64,000 nt of DNA from positions 8,158,499 to 8,222,498 of the forward strand of contig JAQFVV010000012.1 of assembly GCA_028023455.1 (NCBI GenBank), read 5' to 3'. Below the pieces are notes generated by a model. That model had not been told where the DNA came from and made no database searches. It saw only the letters and a list, made by a program, of their open reading frames with translations. Position 1 is the first letter of the stretch. Each line of letters starts with the position of its first letter. A program made the position numbers and the translations under genes. Source of the stretch: Epiperipatus broadwayi (lineage: Eukaryota > Onychophora > Udeonychophora > Euonychophora > Peripatidae). Below are positions 13,201-24,446 of the stretch, one piece after another.

Positions 13201-13289
13201 TATTTCAACTTGGAAATGCTGTAAAATCCAGAGTAATTACTGCAGGAAATCAGATGTTTTCAAAACTTAATATAAATCTCAGATTTTAA
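7256..13289. other. Long AT-rich non-coding stretch
   Basis: Six kilobases with no supported gene. The ORF at 7385-7651 (88 codons) has no motif and is of the size expected by chance at this base composition. Homopolymer runs include a poly-G at about 11104-11115, and there is a short GT run at 12075-12088. A B-box-like gtttgattcta lies at about 12299-12309 without a matching A box, so I do not call it a SINE. Confidence 0.5.
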
Positions 13290-13479
13290 TGATATATCAT
13301 CATCATCATTGTCAACCATTATCAATTCATTGCAGGGTAAATGTCTCTCCAAGTTCGATCCATTTTCTCTGATCTCTAACTTCTCTTCTCTACATCACTC
13401 CTGTGCCCTTTCTTATTTTAACTATCTATCTCACATGTGGTCTCTTTCTATGTCTTTTACAATCTCTTGGAATCCAGTT

Positions 13480-14690
13480 TAAGATTTCAATTGTTCATCT
13501 ACTATCATCTTTTTTAGAAATATGTCCAGTCCAACTTCAGTTTTTTTAATTCTTTCATCAATGGCAGTAACATCTGTTTGTTCTCTTACCCATGTATTGC
13601 ATTTTCAATCTCATTGTTACTCCTAACATGCATATCTTTATACTTCTTTGATGTCTAAAGTCTCTGTATTGCTTTTCTATTAAGTGTTCAAATCTCAGAT
13701 TCATATGAACTGGTAAAACACATTTATTAAAAGTCTTCCTTTTCAAACACATAGGCATAATTTCTTTTAAAATTAAGTTATTTCTACCAAAAGCACTCCA
13801 ACCAAGTTTAGTTCTATGATTAATTTCATCCATTATGTTTCCAACTGCAGTAGTAATCTAACCAAGGTATTTGTAGTTGTTACCTTCTTCTAACTCATCA
13901 TAATCAATCTTTATTTTCATTTTTTGAGAAAATCCATAGAGCATTAGTCTTTTTAACATTTCCTGAATCTCTGAAGCAGTATTTGCAAAAATAATTGCAT
14001 CATCTGTAAAGTCTAAACGACTTAAATAATCTCTATTTATTTTTACTCCTTTAGTTTTCCATATTAATCCACAAACTACTTCTTGCAGCACTGCTGGAAA
14101 AAGTTTTGGACATATGGAGTCACCCTGTCTTACACATTTCTCAATGTTAACCTTCCTAGTATCATTATATAATCTAATTGTTGCTGTTGCATTTTTATAA
14201 TTTATTTTTTGAGAATATGATAGTATCCTGGGTCTATATCTTGATGATCCAATGTTTTAATCACTGAAGAATCCTTTTTTTTTTTCATAATCTACAAATC
14301 CAAAGCATAATAGCAACTCATATTCATTGTTCCTTTCTATAACTTCTTTCAATACTTGAATATGATCTACTGAACTAAACCATTTTTAAATTCAGCTTAT
14401 TCTTGTGTTGGTTGAAATTCACTGTTCTCTGTAGATGAGTTGTATTTATCTTGGTAAAATTTTTTTATAAAACGTAAAAGACTAATAGGTCTGTAATTAC
14501 TAATATCTTCTTTATCACCTTTTTAAAATATTAATACGGCATTCTTCTAATCATCTGGTACATTTTTATCATTTAGACATTTGGTATATAAATTTGCCAA
14601 AAAAAAATTCTATTTCTTCACCTGCTTCTTTTGATATATCAATTATAAATTCCGTCATTACCTGGAGCTTTCCCCTTCTTCATAAATCTA
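13480..14690 (-). pseudogene. RTE reverse transcriptase remnant (copy B)
   Basis: Minus-strand blocks in order: MKKGKAPGNDGIYN (about 14685-14645), a GDKEDISNYRPISLL block (about 14525-14480), a QGDSICPKLFPAVLQE motif B (about 14130-14085), LDFTDDAIIFANTASE as motif C (about 14020-13975; FTDD where FADD is usual), and the C-terminal block DEINHRTKLGWSAFGRNN (about 13830-13777). Compared with the copy at 36 kb, about 25-30 residues after motif C are missing, so that QEMLKRL runs almost straight into YGFSQ. The missing part contains the KINVKKTK motif. Frame breaks lie between nearly every block. Assignment to the RTE clade comes from the motif wording and the ATG-repeat tail. Confidence 0.75.
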
Positions 14691-15324
14691 ATTGCATGTC
14701 TCACTTCTTCATTTAAATTTTTGGAAATTCAGAAGATGTAATAGATATAAGAGGTACTTGTTCTTTATTACTATATAATATTACTATATAATTCTTGATA
14801 GACCTCTTCTATCCATTTCATGATATCCCTGTTTTTAGTAAAAGTTCTATCTTTTTTTCTTATTGCAGATATAAATTTCTTACCAATACCAAAATGATGT
14901 TTTACACTCTTGAGATCTTTTCTATAGGTTTTCTTGGTAGTTCATAATTATATTTTTTTATATCATTATGAACTCTTTTTCACACCATTTTATAAAATTT
15001 GAGATATTCAATCCTTCTTAATGCATCATTTTTATATATCTCATATTCCTTCTTTTCTTCATAAATTCTCTATCCTTAGTAGAAATTTTATTGGTCAGTT
15101 GCTGCTTTTTTCTACCAGCTACCTTTGTTGCAATTTTTTTAAAGTGTATCAGTTATTTTTTTGTTTATTTCTTTCAAATCTGAATCATGTTCCAAATCTA
15201 CTAATACTTGAAATTGATTTGCAAGTTCTAATTTAAATTCATTAGAATGTTCCTGAAGATTAGGAATATCAACTGGAAATATTGTTTTTCTTAATAATTT
15301 TTGTCTTTTTAGTTTTGCATTAAC

Positions 15325-16024
15325 ACATCTTGCATCTTACTAATTGATGATCACTTCCTGTGTTGAATTTATTAAGGACCTTACAGTCTTGAAATGTGTA
15401 TTTTTTGTTAATCAAAATATAATCCAATTCTGTTGTACCTTCATTTGGATGCTTCAATGTCCATTTCCTTTTAAAATTTTTCTCAAAAAAGAAATTCATA
15501 ATATAAAAGTTTTTTTTCTGAAAACTCTACAAGTCTTTGTCCTCTTTCATTTCTATTACCATAACCAAAGTTTTCATCTTTCATTTGTTTACCAATTCTA
15601 GGATTAAGGACTCCTGTAACAATTTTAAAATGTTTAGTCTGATTAATCACCTTTTGTACATCTATAAAAATCTTTTACTACTTCATTACTATGAGAACTT
15701 GTTGGGCATAAACCTGGATTATCTGTATTTGATATCTGCTATTATATTGAATAACTAATCTTGCCACTGTCTGATACACCATCAATCTCCACAATGTTAT
15801 TCTTTCACTTTTTATTTATAATGATTTTTATTCCATTTGTACTTCCAATATTTATGCCTCTGTAGTAGAGTATATGTCTACTTTTAAAATATTTTCTTCG
15901 TCCTTCTAACTTCACAAAGTCCAACAATGTCTCATTTAATATGAGACAGTTCTTCCAATTCTTGTTTTCTTCCTTCACTTGAAAATGATCTGTAGTTATA
16001 AGTACCTAAATAAAAAGTTATCAT
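15325..16024 (-). pseudogene. RTE endonuclease domain remnant
   Basis: Starting from an ATG at 16024-16022 the minus strand gives TYNYRSFSSEGRKQELEEL, then DIVGLCEVRR, matching the N-terminal asparagine strand and the catalytic glutamate motif of APE-type endonucleases. After several frame changes come GVLNPRIG (equivalent of the GDFNAxxG motif, with GVLN in place of GDFN), NERGQRLVEFSE, KWTLKHPN, ELDYILI and GSDHQLVR, the last being the catalytic SDH motif. In intact elements this domain nicks target DNA to prime reverse transcription. The loss of the aspartate in GDFN and several stops mean this copy cannot be active. Its neighbour to the left is the RT part of the same element. Confidence 0.75.
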
Positions 16025-16147
16025 AAAATAGCAGCCTTAGTCAGTGATTCTTAGAGTTCTTTGCCTTTAGTCACCAACTGCTGCTTTAGCTGGTGACTTT
16101 ACACCCTTCTGGAAATAAGGGTCATGATTTATTTTTGACTGTCATGA

Positions 16148-19100
16148 TTGTATATATATCTATTAGAAATTTTTTTCATTCACACTCATTTATTCTGCTT
16201 TATCAGGCAATTGAGAAGAAAAACCATGATGTTTTTTGATCTTAAACTCAGAGGTAGAAAGCCAATAAAATCACCAAACTGGCTAATGCATATTGCTGAG
16301 CAGTCAATCCATGTTTTTATACTGTATAAATAATCACATAGTAATAACAGCTGTAATGATAACACATGGAGTGGACCTTAGGAATTTGCCCTGCTTGGTT
16401 CCTTTAAGGTTCCAAGAGGAATCAAGGGATCTCCTTTCAGTTGATTGACTTGGATTATGCATTGGTAATGTTATTAAAAATGGAATATACATTTTTTTTA
16501 CTGGATTTTTTTTTTTACTTTATAAATATTTATTTTCCATAAGCACAAAATATTTGCAACATTCTTAGAATACAAAGTTTTCATATTATTTTATAATTAT
16601 AAAGTTAAGTAAAGCATGGGTTCACTATTTATTTCTAGTTATATGATAACTTTTTGGGTAGTCATTGAGACTGTATATATGATAACTGTAATTTTCTTTA
16701 TGGCCAATATCACCATTCATCGAAGTCAGTCGATTGAAAAATTTTGATTTTCTCTTAAGTTTGTCAGCTGCCAGAAATAATAAGCACTATGAATATGATC
16801 TTCTAAGTTAAAAGCATTGCTCTGTTCATTATTATTTAAAGTTTAAATAAATTAATCTCTTTTTTTTTTTTTTTGGAAATTAATAAACATGTCGTTAATC
16901 ACACAATAGATTCAAGCCCTGATATAAGCACAGTCAGTAAGTTGGTATATATAAATACATATTAAGCTTAAGTAATTCACTTAAGCTTTTAAAACTCTTA
17001 CTGGTGAATGATTACAATGAAATTTATAATATTTTGTGAACAGCACATTATCAGAGGTTTACTTCTGTCTTAATAAATTACTGATTTTCAGCACATTATA
17101 ATAATAGATTATTATAGGCAATCCAAATAGTGTGGTGTAACAATTATAGATAAACTATTCTCTGCACAACAGGATTCTATCACTTATAATGTGATTTAGA
17201 CTGGAAAATATATAAAAATCGGCCATTATTTTTTTCAAATTTGATGAAAACTTCATTCTAATTTATTTATATTACCTAAATGTGTGTTAAAAAAAGATTT
17301 GCATTACACTTAAAGAATGGATGTTAGAATCTATTCTTTTAACCCCTTATTTATTTTACTTCTATTTTGTGTATGGATTAAATGACATGTAGTATCCCAC
17401 ATGGCTTGGTGCAGTTGTAGAGTAGCACATTCTCAAGTTCTGAGATGTCCGGCACTTGTACTTCTTATGAATTTCTGAGCAATAAAAAAGCCATTATATA
17501 TATATTATTTTATGACTTACGCATAATCTTGTAGATAGTTCTCAAATAGAAATTTGAGAAAATGAAATTATGAAGAATTTATCATTAAAAGATTGCATAT
17601 GTGTGTGTAGAGGGAGGGGGGGTTACTCTCGATATATATTTTATACTCAGCTATTGTTATCCATTGTCATTAAAATTATTTTTTATATTTTCAAAGCAAT
17701 ATAGACTACGTATTTTTTATTCATAAATACTCGCACATTGCTTGTCTGTCTCAAAAATAGTTTGAGGTAGTAAGAGCAATGACAAAAACTTTTTGAATAG
17801 CTCATATATACGTTCTTTTTGTTGTGCTTGTTTACATTTGTTAGGATGGATGGCACTATAATTAGTAATGGTTACAACTTTTTTTCTGAAAACAATTAAG
17901 TAGCCATGTGAATGCTTTAATAACAGTGAATGATCCTTCTTATGCATTAACCTTTTGAGGTTGAATTAATCATTCTTGAAATTAAAAAAATGTTTTAAAA
18001 TTTCCGGAGATATAAAACATTGATTTACCACTAATTGCTATTTTATGATATGAATGCCTTATTGAAGTTATGATCTAGTATTAAATATTGAAATTCTAGA
18101 ATAAAACGTGGCTCTTTATTACCCAAAGTAATTTATTATCAGTAGGTAGTATTTACCTTATTGCCTAGATATTTTAAACTACCATTGGTAGAGAATTTAA
18201 TATACATTTATGCTACTAATAGAGGATAGGTTAAGAACTGATAGAAAGTATAATAATTTAGCATTAAAATATGAATTAGATTTCAAATATTTTTGTCATT
18301 CTTTTGTAACTAGTACGTGCGGATTTATTTATATAAAGTAACAAAATAATTTCTGGGCAAGCATGCAAATTCCTAAATTAATATATTTGTTTATATGAAC
18401 ACAGAGAGAAATACTTTCAAGTTTAAATATTTACTTTTGATCTTTTACTTTGGAATGTGAAAAATATTTAACTTTTTCTTTTGCCTTGACCATTGTCAGA
18501 TTTATTCACAATTAGTGTTTAACGCTATTGAAAATGTAACTTTGTAAGAGTTGCTGAGTTTGGTTTAAAAGATTTAAGAAAAAGCTTCTATAATAACATT
18601 ATTGAAACTCCAACTGACGAACACGTAATCCTTGCTGAGCTGTGTTGTGTAAAGTGAGGCGTCGGCAAGTTTTCATCCATAGTTTTTCTTGTCTGGATAG
18701 CTTTGAAGCTATTGGCATTTGGTCCACAAAGGCACCGTCACTAAGCTGTCAGACACACTCATTTTTTTAGTAGTCCCTGTCTTTTGCCATTAACAAAGTT
18801 ATTAGTCAAGATTTTTCAATGATGTGGCCAAAACCGCAGATTCTCATGATGTTAAAAATGGTGTTGAAGCAATTGGGAACAAATAAGGAACAGACTTCTT
18901 GAGTTTAATGTTACTAATGTGATTGACCATGAAACCAACAGCAAGATTTGGTTGACCTCTGTGAAATGAAATTAAGAGAAGAAATTGAATGGAAAGCATA
19001 TTGAGTGACTTGCAGTGTGATTATTTCATTTTCATCAATTTTAGATTACATGTCATTTTACTTGGTCAATATTTGATTTTTCTAAGGCAGACTCACAATC

Positions 19101-19997
19101 ATTAATATATTAAATTTTTTAGTTACATACGATATTAAATCTTTATCATTATTGATATCTGTTACAATAAATTTCTTTCATTTATTATATACGTGTGTGT
19201 ATATATATATGCACTGCATAAATTATCGACTCTAACTTTACTATTTGATTTTATATATTTGCGCTGAATATGCCTTAGTTGATATGTTCAATAATTATAT
19301 ATGTATACATTGTTAAACAGATATATTAAAATTTGTCTGTGTGCGGATATATCGAATGGTTAATGAGATGACCAAGTTTATTCTATCATTATTTTAATAA
19401 AAGGAATTGAAAGTGTGTAATGTAAGTGAAATGTTGCACATAGATATTATTTATATATATGGTCACTTGCTCCAAGTTCAAGTGACCATCCAAGTTCAGT
19501 TCCATCCATGTGAACAAACTGAAATTTTATTCATTTTTCTCTTTTGAGATTTAATCCAAGAGTATTTAGCTTTTAAATCATTGTTTTGTTCACAAAGTTG
19601 AACAGTTCAGCACAACTGAATTTTTGTTATTAATATATATTTAATATTTTCTCTAAGAATATAAATATATTGATGCTTCTTTTTTTTATATAGTACTGCC
19701 CATTATCATTATTTTTAAGACTTTTTATATATTTGATTGTTTATTATGGTTTTAGGTTTGAGCAATTTTGTAGTTATTAACAATAGTTCTTGTAATTATT
19801 ATATAGCACATTAATTTCATCTGAAATATCCAGGCTAAAATAATGTATTTATAAATTGGAAATTAATCATGGAACATTTGCTCACCACTAAACAATTTCA
19901 ATAGTCAATCAACTATTTATCGTCACGCACATATGTATATTTACTCACATAACTACTGTCAGCTGAAGAAATCAGCTGCTTTCTTGCTTGTTAGCAG
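16148..19997. other. AT-rich non-coding stretch
   Basis: No supported gene. A more complex, less AT-biased patch at about 18600-19020 (gaggcgtcggcaag, ggcaccgtcactaagctgtcag, gtggccaaaaccgcag) might be an old repeat or exon remnant, but no frame gives a protein I recognise. A similar short patch lies at 17400-17460. Microsatellite-like TA/GT runs occur at 19194-19210. Confidence 0.45.
16964..16988. repeat. Perfect short hairpin
   Basis: The 10-base arms aagcttaagt and acttaagctt flank a 5-base loop (aattc). It lies in AT-rich intergenic DNA with no adjacent element that I recognise, and I infer no function. Confidence 0.55.
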
Positions 19998-20014
19998 AAA
20001 AGGATGTACTGACC

Positions 20015-20088
20015 CGTTAAGTGTTGGTGGCCTAGTGGTTAGCATAGCTGCCTGCTCCCGGTCAACGCTTTGACATATATAATAATAA
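20015..20088 (+). mobile_element. tRNA-derived SINE, copy 2, internally deleted, with target duplication
   Basis: The insert reads cgttaagtgttggtggccta, followed by gtggttagcatagctgcct, then jumps to cccggtcaacgctttgacat and an A/T tail. The A box (gtggcctagtgg) is intact. Compared with the copy at 42398, about 22 bases containing the first part of the B box are missing. The insert is flanked by a 17-base target duplication: aaaaggatgtactgacc at 19998-20014 and the same with one change (gacc to ggcc) at 20089-20105. The duplication proves mobility of the family and fixes the ends exactly. Without the B box this copy could not be transcribed by pol III from its own promoter. Confidence 0.85.
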
Positions 20089-20105
20089 AAAAGGATGTAC
20101 TGGCC

Positions 20106-21453
20106 TTGAATACCAAAATTAATGATCATTAAAGTGTAAAACAATAATTGTGAAGGTTTGCTTAGAATTTTGGCCTTTGGGATCCCTGTTTCCAACATAT
20201 ATCATTGGATTTATTTAATATTTTATTGACATTTAAATATAAAAATCAAAACTTTAAAATTTATTCTTTCTTTTGCTTTATATTTTAAAAGATGGTTTAT
20301 TTGTAATTAAAATGAAATTAAATACACTAAAAAAAAGCATACAGAATAAAAAAAATTAAGAATAAAAATAATTTAATGAATAGGAATCAAAACAGTAAAT
20401 AGTTACATAAATGCAAGTTACAGTGAAATAACTTTTATATTAAATATGTTGCTAAGTTTATGATTATCATAGACAAGAATTTAAATGTTATCATTATATT
20501 AGCATAATTAAAAATAAGTTTAGACATCTAAAACTCAAACTAATTGGAACATCAGTCATTAATTTAAGTGATAGCTATTTTATAAATTATCACTCCTATA
20601 CAGCAAGGCAAACACCAACAATCTATCTTAAGTTGCAAATTATAGAAGAACATTTAGCTTTGAAACCTTCAATTAGTTGCATCAGATGACCCATCATCTA
20701 AATGTTGAATGTTGATTCCTTTATCTTCAGATTTTTTGTACATTTTTTTAGATCATTAGTCTTTCTCCTTATCCTTCATAGCGTCTTCTAATATTTTCTT
20801 AATAATCACTTTGCCTTTAATTGTAAGTTCACTTCAATTACTCTTCTAATTCATAATTTATCATCAGATATTAAAAAAACCTTCAAACATTGTATGTAAA
20901 TCCTATTGTTACAATTTACATTTTCTATTCTTCAAATTCATAACTCAAAAACTGCTTATTTTTTCATGTTTTCTTTATACCAAATTGCCAAAGCTTTCCT
21001 TTATATTTATGTACTTAAAGAAAACCTTTTGACAATTTTTTTTAATATTTCTATTTAACTTAAAAATTTTGTTTAATTATTTGTCTGTGTTAAATGTTAT
21101 AACTAAATTTTAACATACTTCTATCAATTGGTTTTTTTCATATTTTGTACATACTAAGTATCAATGGTAATGCAATATGACATTTACATATTTCAGGGTT
21201 GTCTAGCTGTTTGGCCAGTCTAACAGTGATAGCATCTTATTAGATAGATGGTGTTGTATTTTTATAAAGATACTTTTATTGAATATTCATTAAAAAAGTG
21301 ATTACAGTTAATGTATTAAAATGGGGGTGGGGGTGGGTGAACGATGAAAATTTTTTTTTTTTATATTTAACTGAAACTTGCATTTTTTTAAACATCACAT
21401 GACCACCATTTTTTTTCCTGCACAAACTATTAAAATAATACCGATTTTCTCTA
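20106..21453. other. AT-rich non-coding spacer
   Basis: No supported gene. A poly-A/T-rich stretch and a G-rich run (gggggtgggggtggg, about 21322-21336) are the only landmarks. Confidence 0.5.
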
Positions 21454-21475
21454 TGCACTAGAGCCATCTAGTGCA
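21454..21475. repeat. Perfect 9-bp-stem hairpin at the foldback edge
   Basis: tgcactaga and tctagtgca are perfect inverted copies separated by gcca. The motif sits at the left end of the foldback at 21460-22211, and parts of it (cactagat) recur inside the element, so it probably belongs to that family's ends. Confidence 0.6.
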
Positions 21476-22211
21476 AGCTATAATAATGAATAAATGCTAG
21501 AAATTTGGTGCATTTAAATCCCTATCTAGTGTCTATCCATCCAAAATCCCCATTCTAGTTTCTAGCTTATGACTTTTCATTGATGAACCTTAGATCTGAG
21601 AGCATTTCACCTAGACTTTTGTATTTAATGCATCCCTTTAGAAACTACCTTTTACCTATTTAATCAATATAAATAAGTTAATGAGGCTAAATTGAAAACA
21701 ATGTTTTCCATCCAAGCTTATTTTCTTATATGCTCTAGAGATCTGAACTCAATCCAGTATCTTTCTATTTGATGTCTTTGGTTTTTTTTATAACCATAGT
21801 CATCAACATTCGTTGGCTAGGAAAAGAAATCATATGATATTTTAAATATTTAATACCAATCCTAACCAAAATATGTTAATGACTATAGTTATTAAAAAAA
21901 AACAAAGATACTAAAATACATAGATTCTGGACTGGATTCAAATCTGTGTGACTATACAGGTGGCCTGGATTGAAAGCAATATTGTGTTTTCAGTTTGGGC
22001 TCATTGTTTTATAGCTGATTAAATAATAAAAAAGTAATTGCTGGAGGAATGCATTAGCTCCAAAGATTAGGTATATTGATCTTAGATTCAATGCTTCTCA
22101 TTGATGATAGCCATAAGTTAGAAACTGGTCAGATAAGCACTAGATAGTGATTTAATTGCACAAACCTTCTGATATCTATTCTTACTATAGCTTGCACTAA
22201 GAATGGCTCTA
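21460..22211. mobile_element. Foldback / MITE-like element 2 (about 750 bp)
   Basis: Arms 21460-21821 and 21861-22211 are diverged reverse complements separated by a 39-base loop. Matching blocks include agagccat..ctagtgcaag, ctatctagtg, agtttctagcttatg, ttaatgcat, atccaggc-type segments, gaactcaatccagtatcttt, and agtcatcaacatt against the corresponding inner right arm. The whole element would fold into one long hairpin. It has no coding capacity. A further arm copy lies at 22256-22475 and a related shorter element at 52739-52930, so this is a repeat family rather than a single palindrome. I do not recognise its superfamily. Confidence 0.72.
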
Positions 22212-22255
22212 TTGTATGGAGAATAGTTTTTTTAAATTTTTTATATATAGTTTGT

Positions 22256-22475
22256 GCAAGGAAAAGAAATGATTGTCATATGATATTTTAATGGTTTAAT
22301 ATCGATCCTAGTCAAAGGATGTTGGTAACTTTGATTATAGAGAAATCAAAGATACCAAAATATATAGCTACTGAACTGCATTCAGATCTGTATGATTATA
22401 AAGGCAAATTAGCTTGGATTGAAAACATTGTAATTTCAATTTTGACTTATTGCTATGTAGTTGACTAAATATGTT
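22256..22475 (+). repeat. Third, partial copy of the foldback-2 arm
   Basis: This segment follows the same order as the loop and right arm of the element at 21460-22211: aaggaaaagaaat, catatgatattttaa, tttaata.cgatcctagtcaa, caaagataccaaaatatatag, actgaactgcattcagatctg and gcttggattgaaaacattg. It is in direct orientation relative to the right arm, about 430 bp downstream. It is diverged from both arms and lacks the outer end, so it is likely an older fragment of the same family. Confidence 0.65.
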
Positions 22476-22499
22476 AATAAAGATATGAAATTTATCACT

Positions 22500-23117
22500 G
22501 TATCAGAGATTGATATTAATATGACGGACTTTTACTTAATAAAATATTTTGTTCTATAGAAAATTTATATCTTGTTAAATTTATGAAATTATCCATAATC
22601 TCTTTGTTATAATTAATATATTCATAACACATTTTATCATTTATATCCATAGATGAACCTTTACACCAATATTTCTTCCACATCCATTTCCATTTTTTAT
22701 TACATTTAATATATATTCTTTGACTCCATTTAATTCTATAGTTGTATAAAAAAAATCTGTAAATTTATCCCACGCATTTATTTTCCGTAATAATGATTTT
22801 ATAACTTTCCTTAAACATTTAAATTTATCTATACTACCGTTTAATATATTATAGTTTTCATTTATAAAAGTTTTTAAAATATAATTCTCTAACTTTTGTT
22901 TTAATTTCCAGTTATTTGATATCTTTTTATTATTTTTAACATAAATTTTGCAAGCCTTAGGAACAACGTTGTAAGCTTTACAACTATTTAAATAGGTTGA
23001 TTGTCCTTTAATTTCCTCTATACGTAAACACGGTCTAGTCAATTCTTCTACTTTTCCCACCTCCTTTAAATTAAGCTTGTTCTTCATATGTATATCCATA
23101 AATGCTCCATGACGCAC
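22500..23117 (-). pseudogene. PLE-2 N-terminal region, inverted relative to its RT
   Basis: The minus strand carries a 158-codon open frame (23117-22641). Its STYLNSCKAYNVVPKACKIY segment matches the Penelope N-terminal pattern of a helix followed by V(I)PKGLxI. Past the stop, in another frame (about 22610-22510), INLTRYKFSIEQNILLSK fits the conserved PLE block NLSxxxLxxxExxLLSKG that precedes the RT. The matching reverse transcriptase begins only 57 bp away but on the opposite strand (23174 onward). The orientation is thus 5' part inverted, 3' part forward. Assignment is by motif pattern; the N-terminal domain of PLEs is less conserved than the RT, so confidence is moderate. Confidence 0.6.
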
Positions 23118-23173
23118 TATAGTGTAAGTAGATTAATAAATTCTTAAACGTTATTATTCGAACATATACAGAG

Positions 23174-24446
23174 TTGGCGAATATTTCTATGGAAGATAAG
23201 AAATTAAATTATTTATTGAATAAACAATTATATGATATAAAAACTTCTAAGCAAGAATATAGATATAGAACGATTACTAAAGAAATAAGGAATATATGTA
23301 AAAATGAAAACATAACAATATGTAAAGAGGATAAAGGTAGTAGATTTGTAGTTTTATATTCTAAGGATTATATAGATAGGATAGAGTGTGAAATAAAAAA
23401 GAAGGATATGAAAGATTATCAAAAGATCCTATTAACATGATAAAAAATAAATATATAAAATTATTACAAAAGATGGAAGGGAAAAAAATTATTAATACAA
23501 ATCAATATAAATATTTATATCCTTATGAAACCCCTCATAAAGAGAATAATCCATTGAGATTATTATTTAATTTTACTAATTTTATTCTACAAAGATTTTG
23601 TAAGTATTTAAATAAGTAGATAGTAAACATTATTGGTTATGGAGATTTTTGCATTAAAAATACAGAGGCTATTATAAATAGTTAAATATGATAAAATTGA
23701 ATAGAAACCAAAGTATATTTGTAATGGATATTGTACAGATGTATCCTAGCATTCCAAGAACAAAAAGTATAGAAATATTAATACAGAAATTATATATGCA
23801 TATTAATGGTATAGAGGTAATCAATATTATAGAAGAAGGTTTAATTTTTATACATAATAGTTTGTATTTTAAATATAATAGTGAATATTGGAGTATACAT
23901 AAGGGATGGGTAATGGAGTATGCAATTAGTGGATTAATGTCATCAATATTCATCAACGAAATAGAAATGAAAATTGTTAATAGTAGAATAGAAAATCAAG
24001 ATATAATATATTACTTTACATATGTTGATGATATATTAATAATTGGTAATAAAAGAGCTATAAAGAAAACATAATGAACTTAATAATAATATGGGTAATA
24101 TAAAATTTACAATTATAGAAATTGATGTTAAAATAAAGTATTTAGATATAGAGATAGATGATAATAGTATAATTACATTTAAACACTTAATTAAAGAAGA
24201 TAAATTAAGGAAAATAATTTCTATGGATTCGCAACAGGCATGGATACAAAAAATGTTAGTTATTAAAAATTTTAAAAACAAAAATGATAAATATAACACA
24301 GATAGGAAAAAGAGAAGTTTATAAAGTTATATACTAGTTATGGATATAACCCTAGAAGTATTAGAAATATATTCTTTAATTATAAACAAAATAATTTGGG
24401 AAATAATAGTGAACCAGAAAATATAAAATGGGTAAAACTTTCATAT
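23174..24446 (+). pseudogene. PLE-2 reverse transcriptase, broken by frameshifts and an insertion
   Basis: Several adjoining frames give the Penelope RT motifs in order: EDKGSRFVVLYSKDY (about 23328-23372; usual form ADKGNAVVVMDKxDY), RLLFNFTNFILQRFCKYLNK (about 23560-23619), motif A VMDIVQMYPSIP (about 23721-23756), motif B YWSIHKGWVMEYAISGLMS (about 23887-23943), motif C YYFTYVDDILIIGN (about 24009-24050) with both catalytic aspartates, KFTIIEIDVKIKYLDIEID (about 24102-24158) and a thumb start. The frame is lost near 23440, 23620 and 24075. The coding is then cut at 24446 by a 5.6 kb insertion; the C-terminus resumes at 30064. The enzyme would copy element RNA at a nicked target. YVDD is normal for PLEs. 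Confidence 0.8.

Larger units (their letters stand above)
13290..16147 (-). mobile_element. RTE/BovB-type LINE copy B, near full length, broken
   Basis: The minus strand carries, in order from 16147 to 13290, a short 5' leader, an APE-type endonuclease region, a reverse transcriptase and a 3' end whose tail is a short run of ATG repeats (plus-strand atcatcatcatcatt at 13300-13314). The length (about 2.85 kb) is close to that usual for one-ORF RTE elements, so this is probably nearly complete. The right boundary is inferred from loss of recognisable coding sequence and is uncertain by about 100 bp; I found no convincing target duplication. Many frameshifts and stops make it non-functional. The same family occurs at 4248-5232 and 35736-36731. 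Confidence 0.75.

Noticed and set aside
22641-23117. Minus-strand 158-codon ORF as an independent host gene
   Set aside because: Its motifs fit the N-terminus of Penelope-like elements and it adjoins a PLE reverse transcriptase; an independent gene is less likely.
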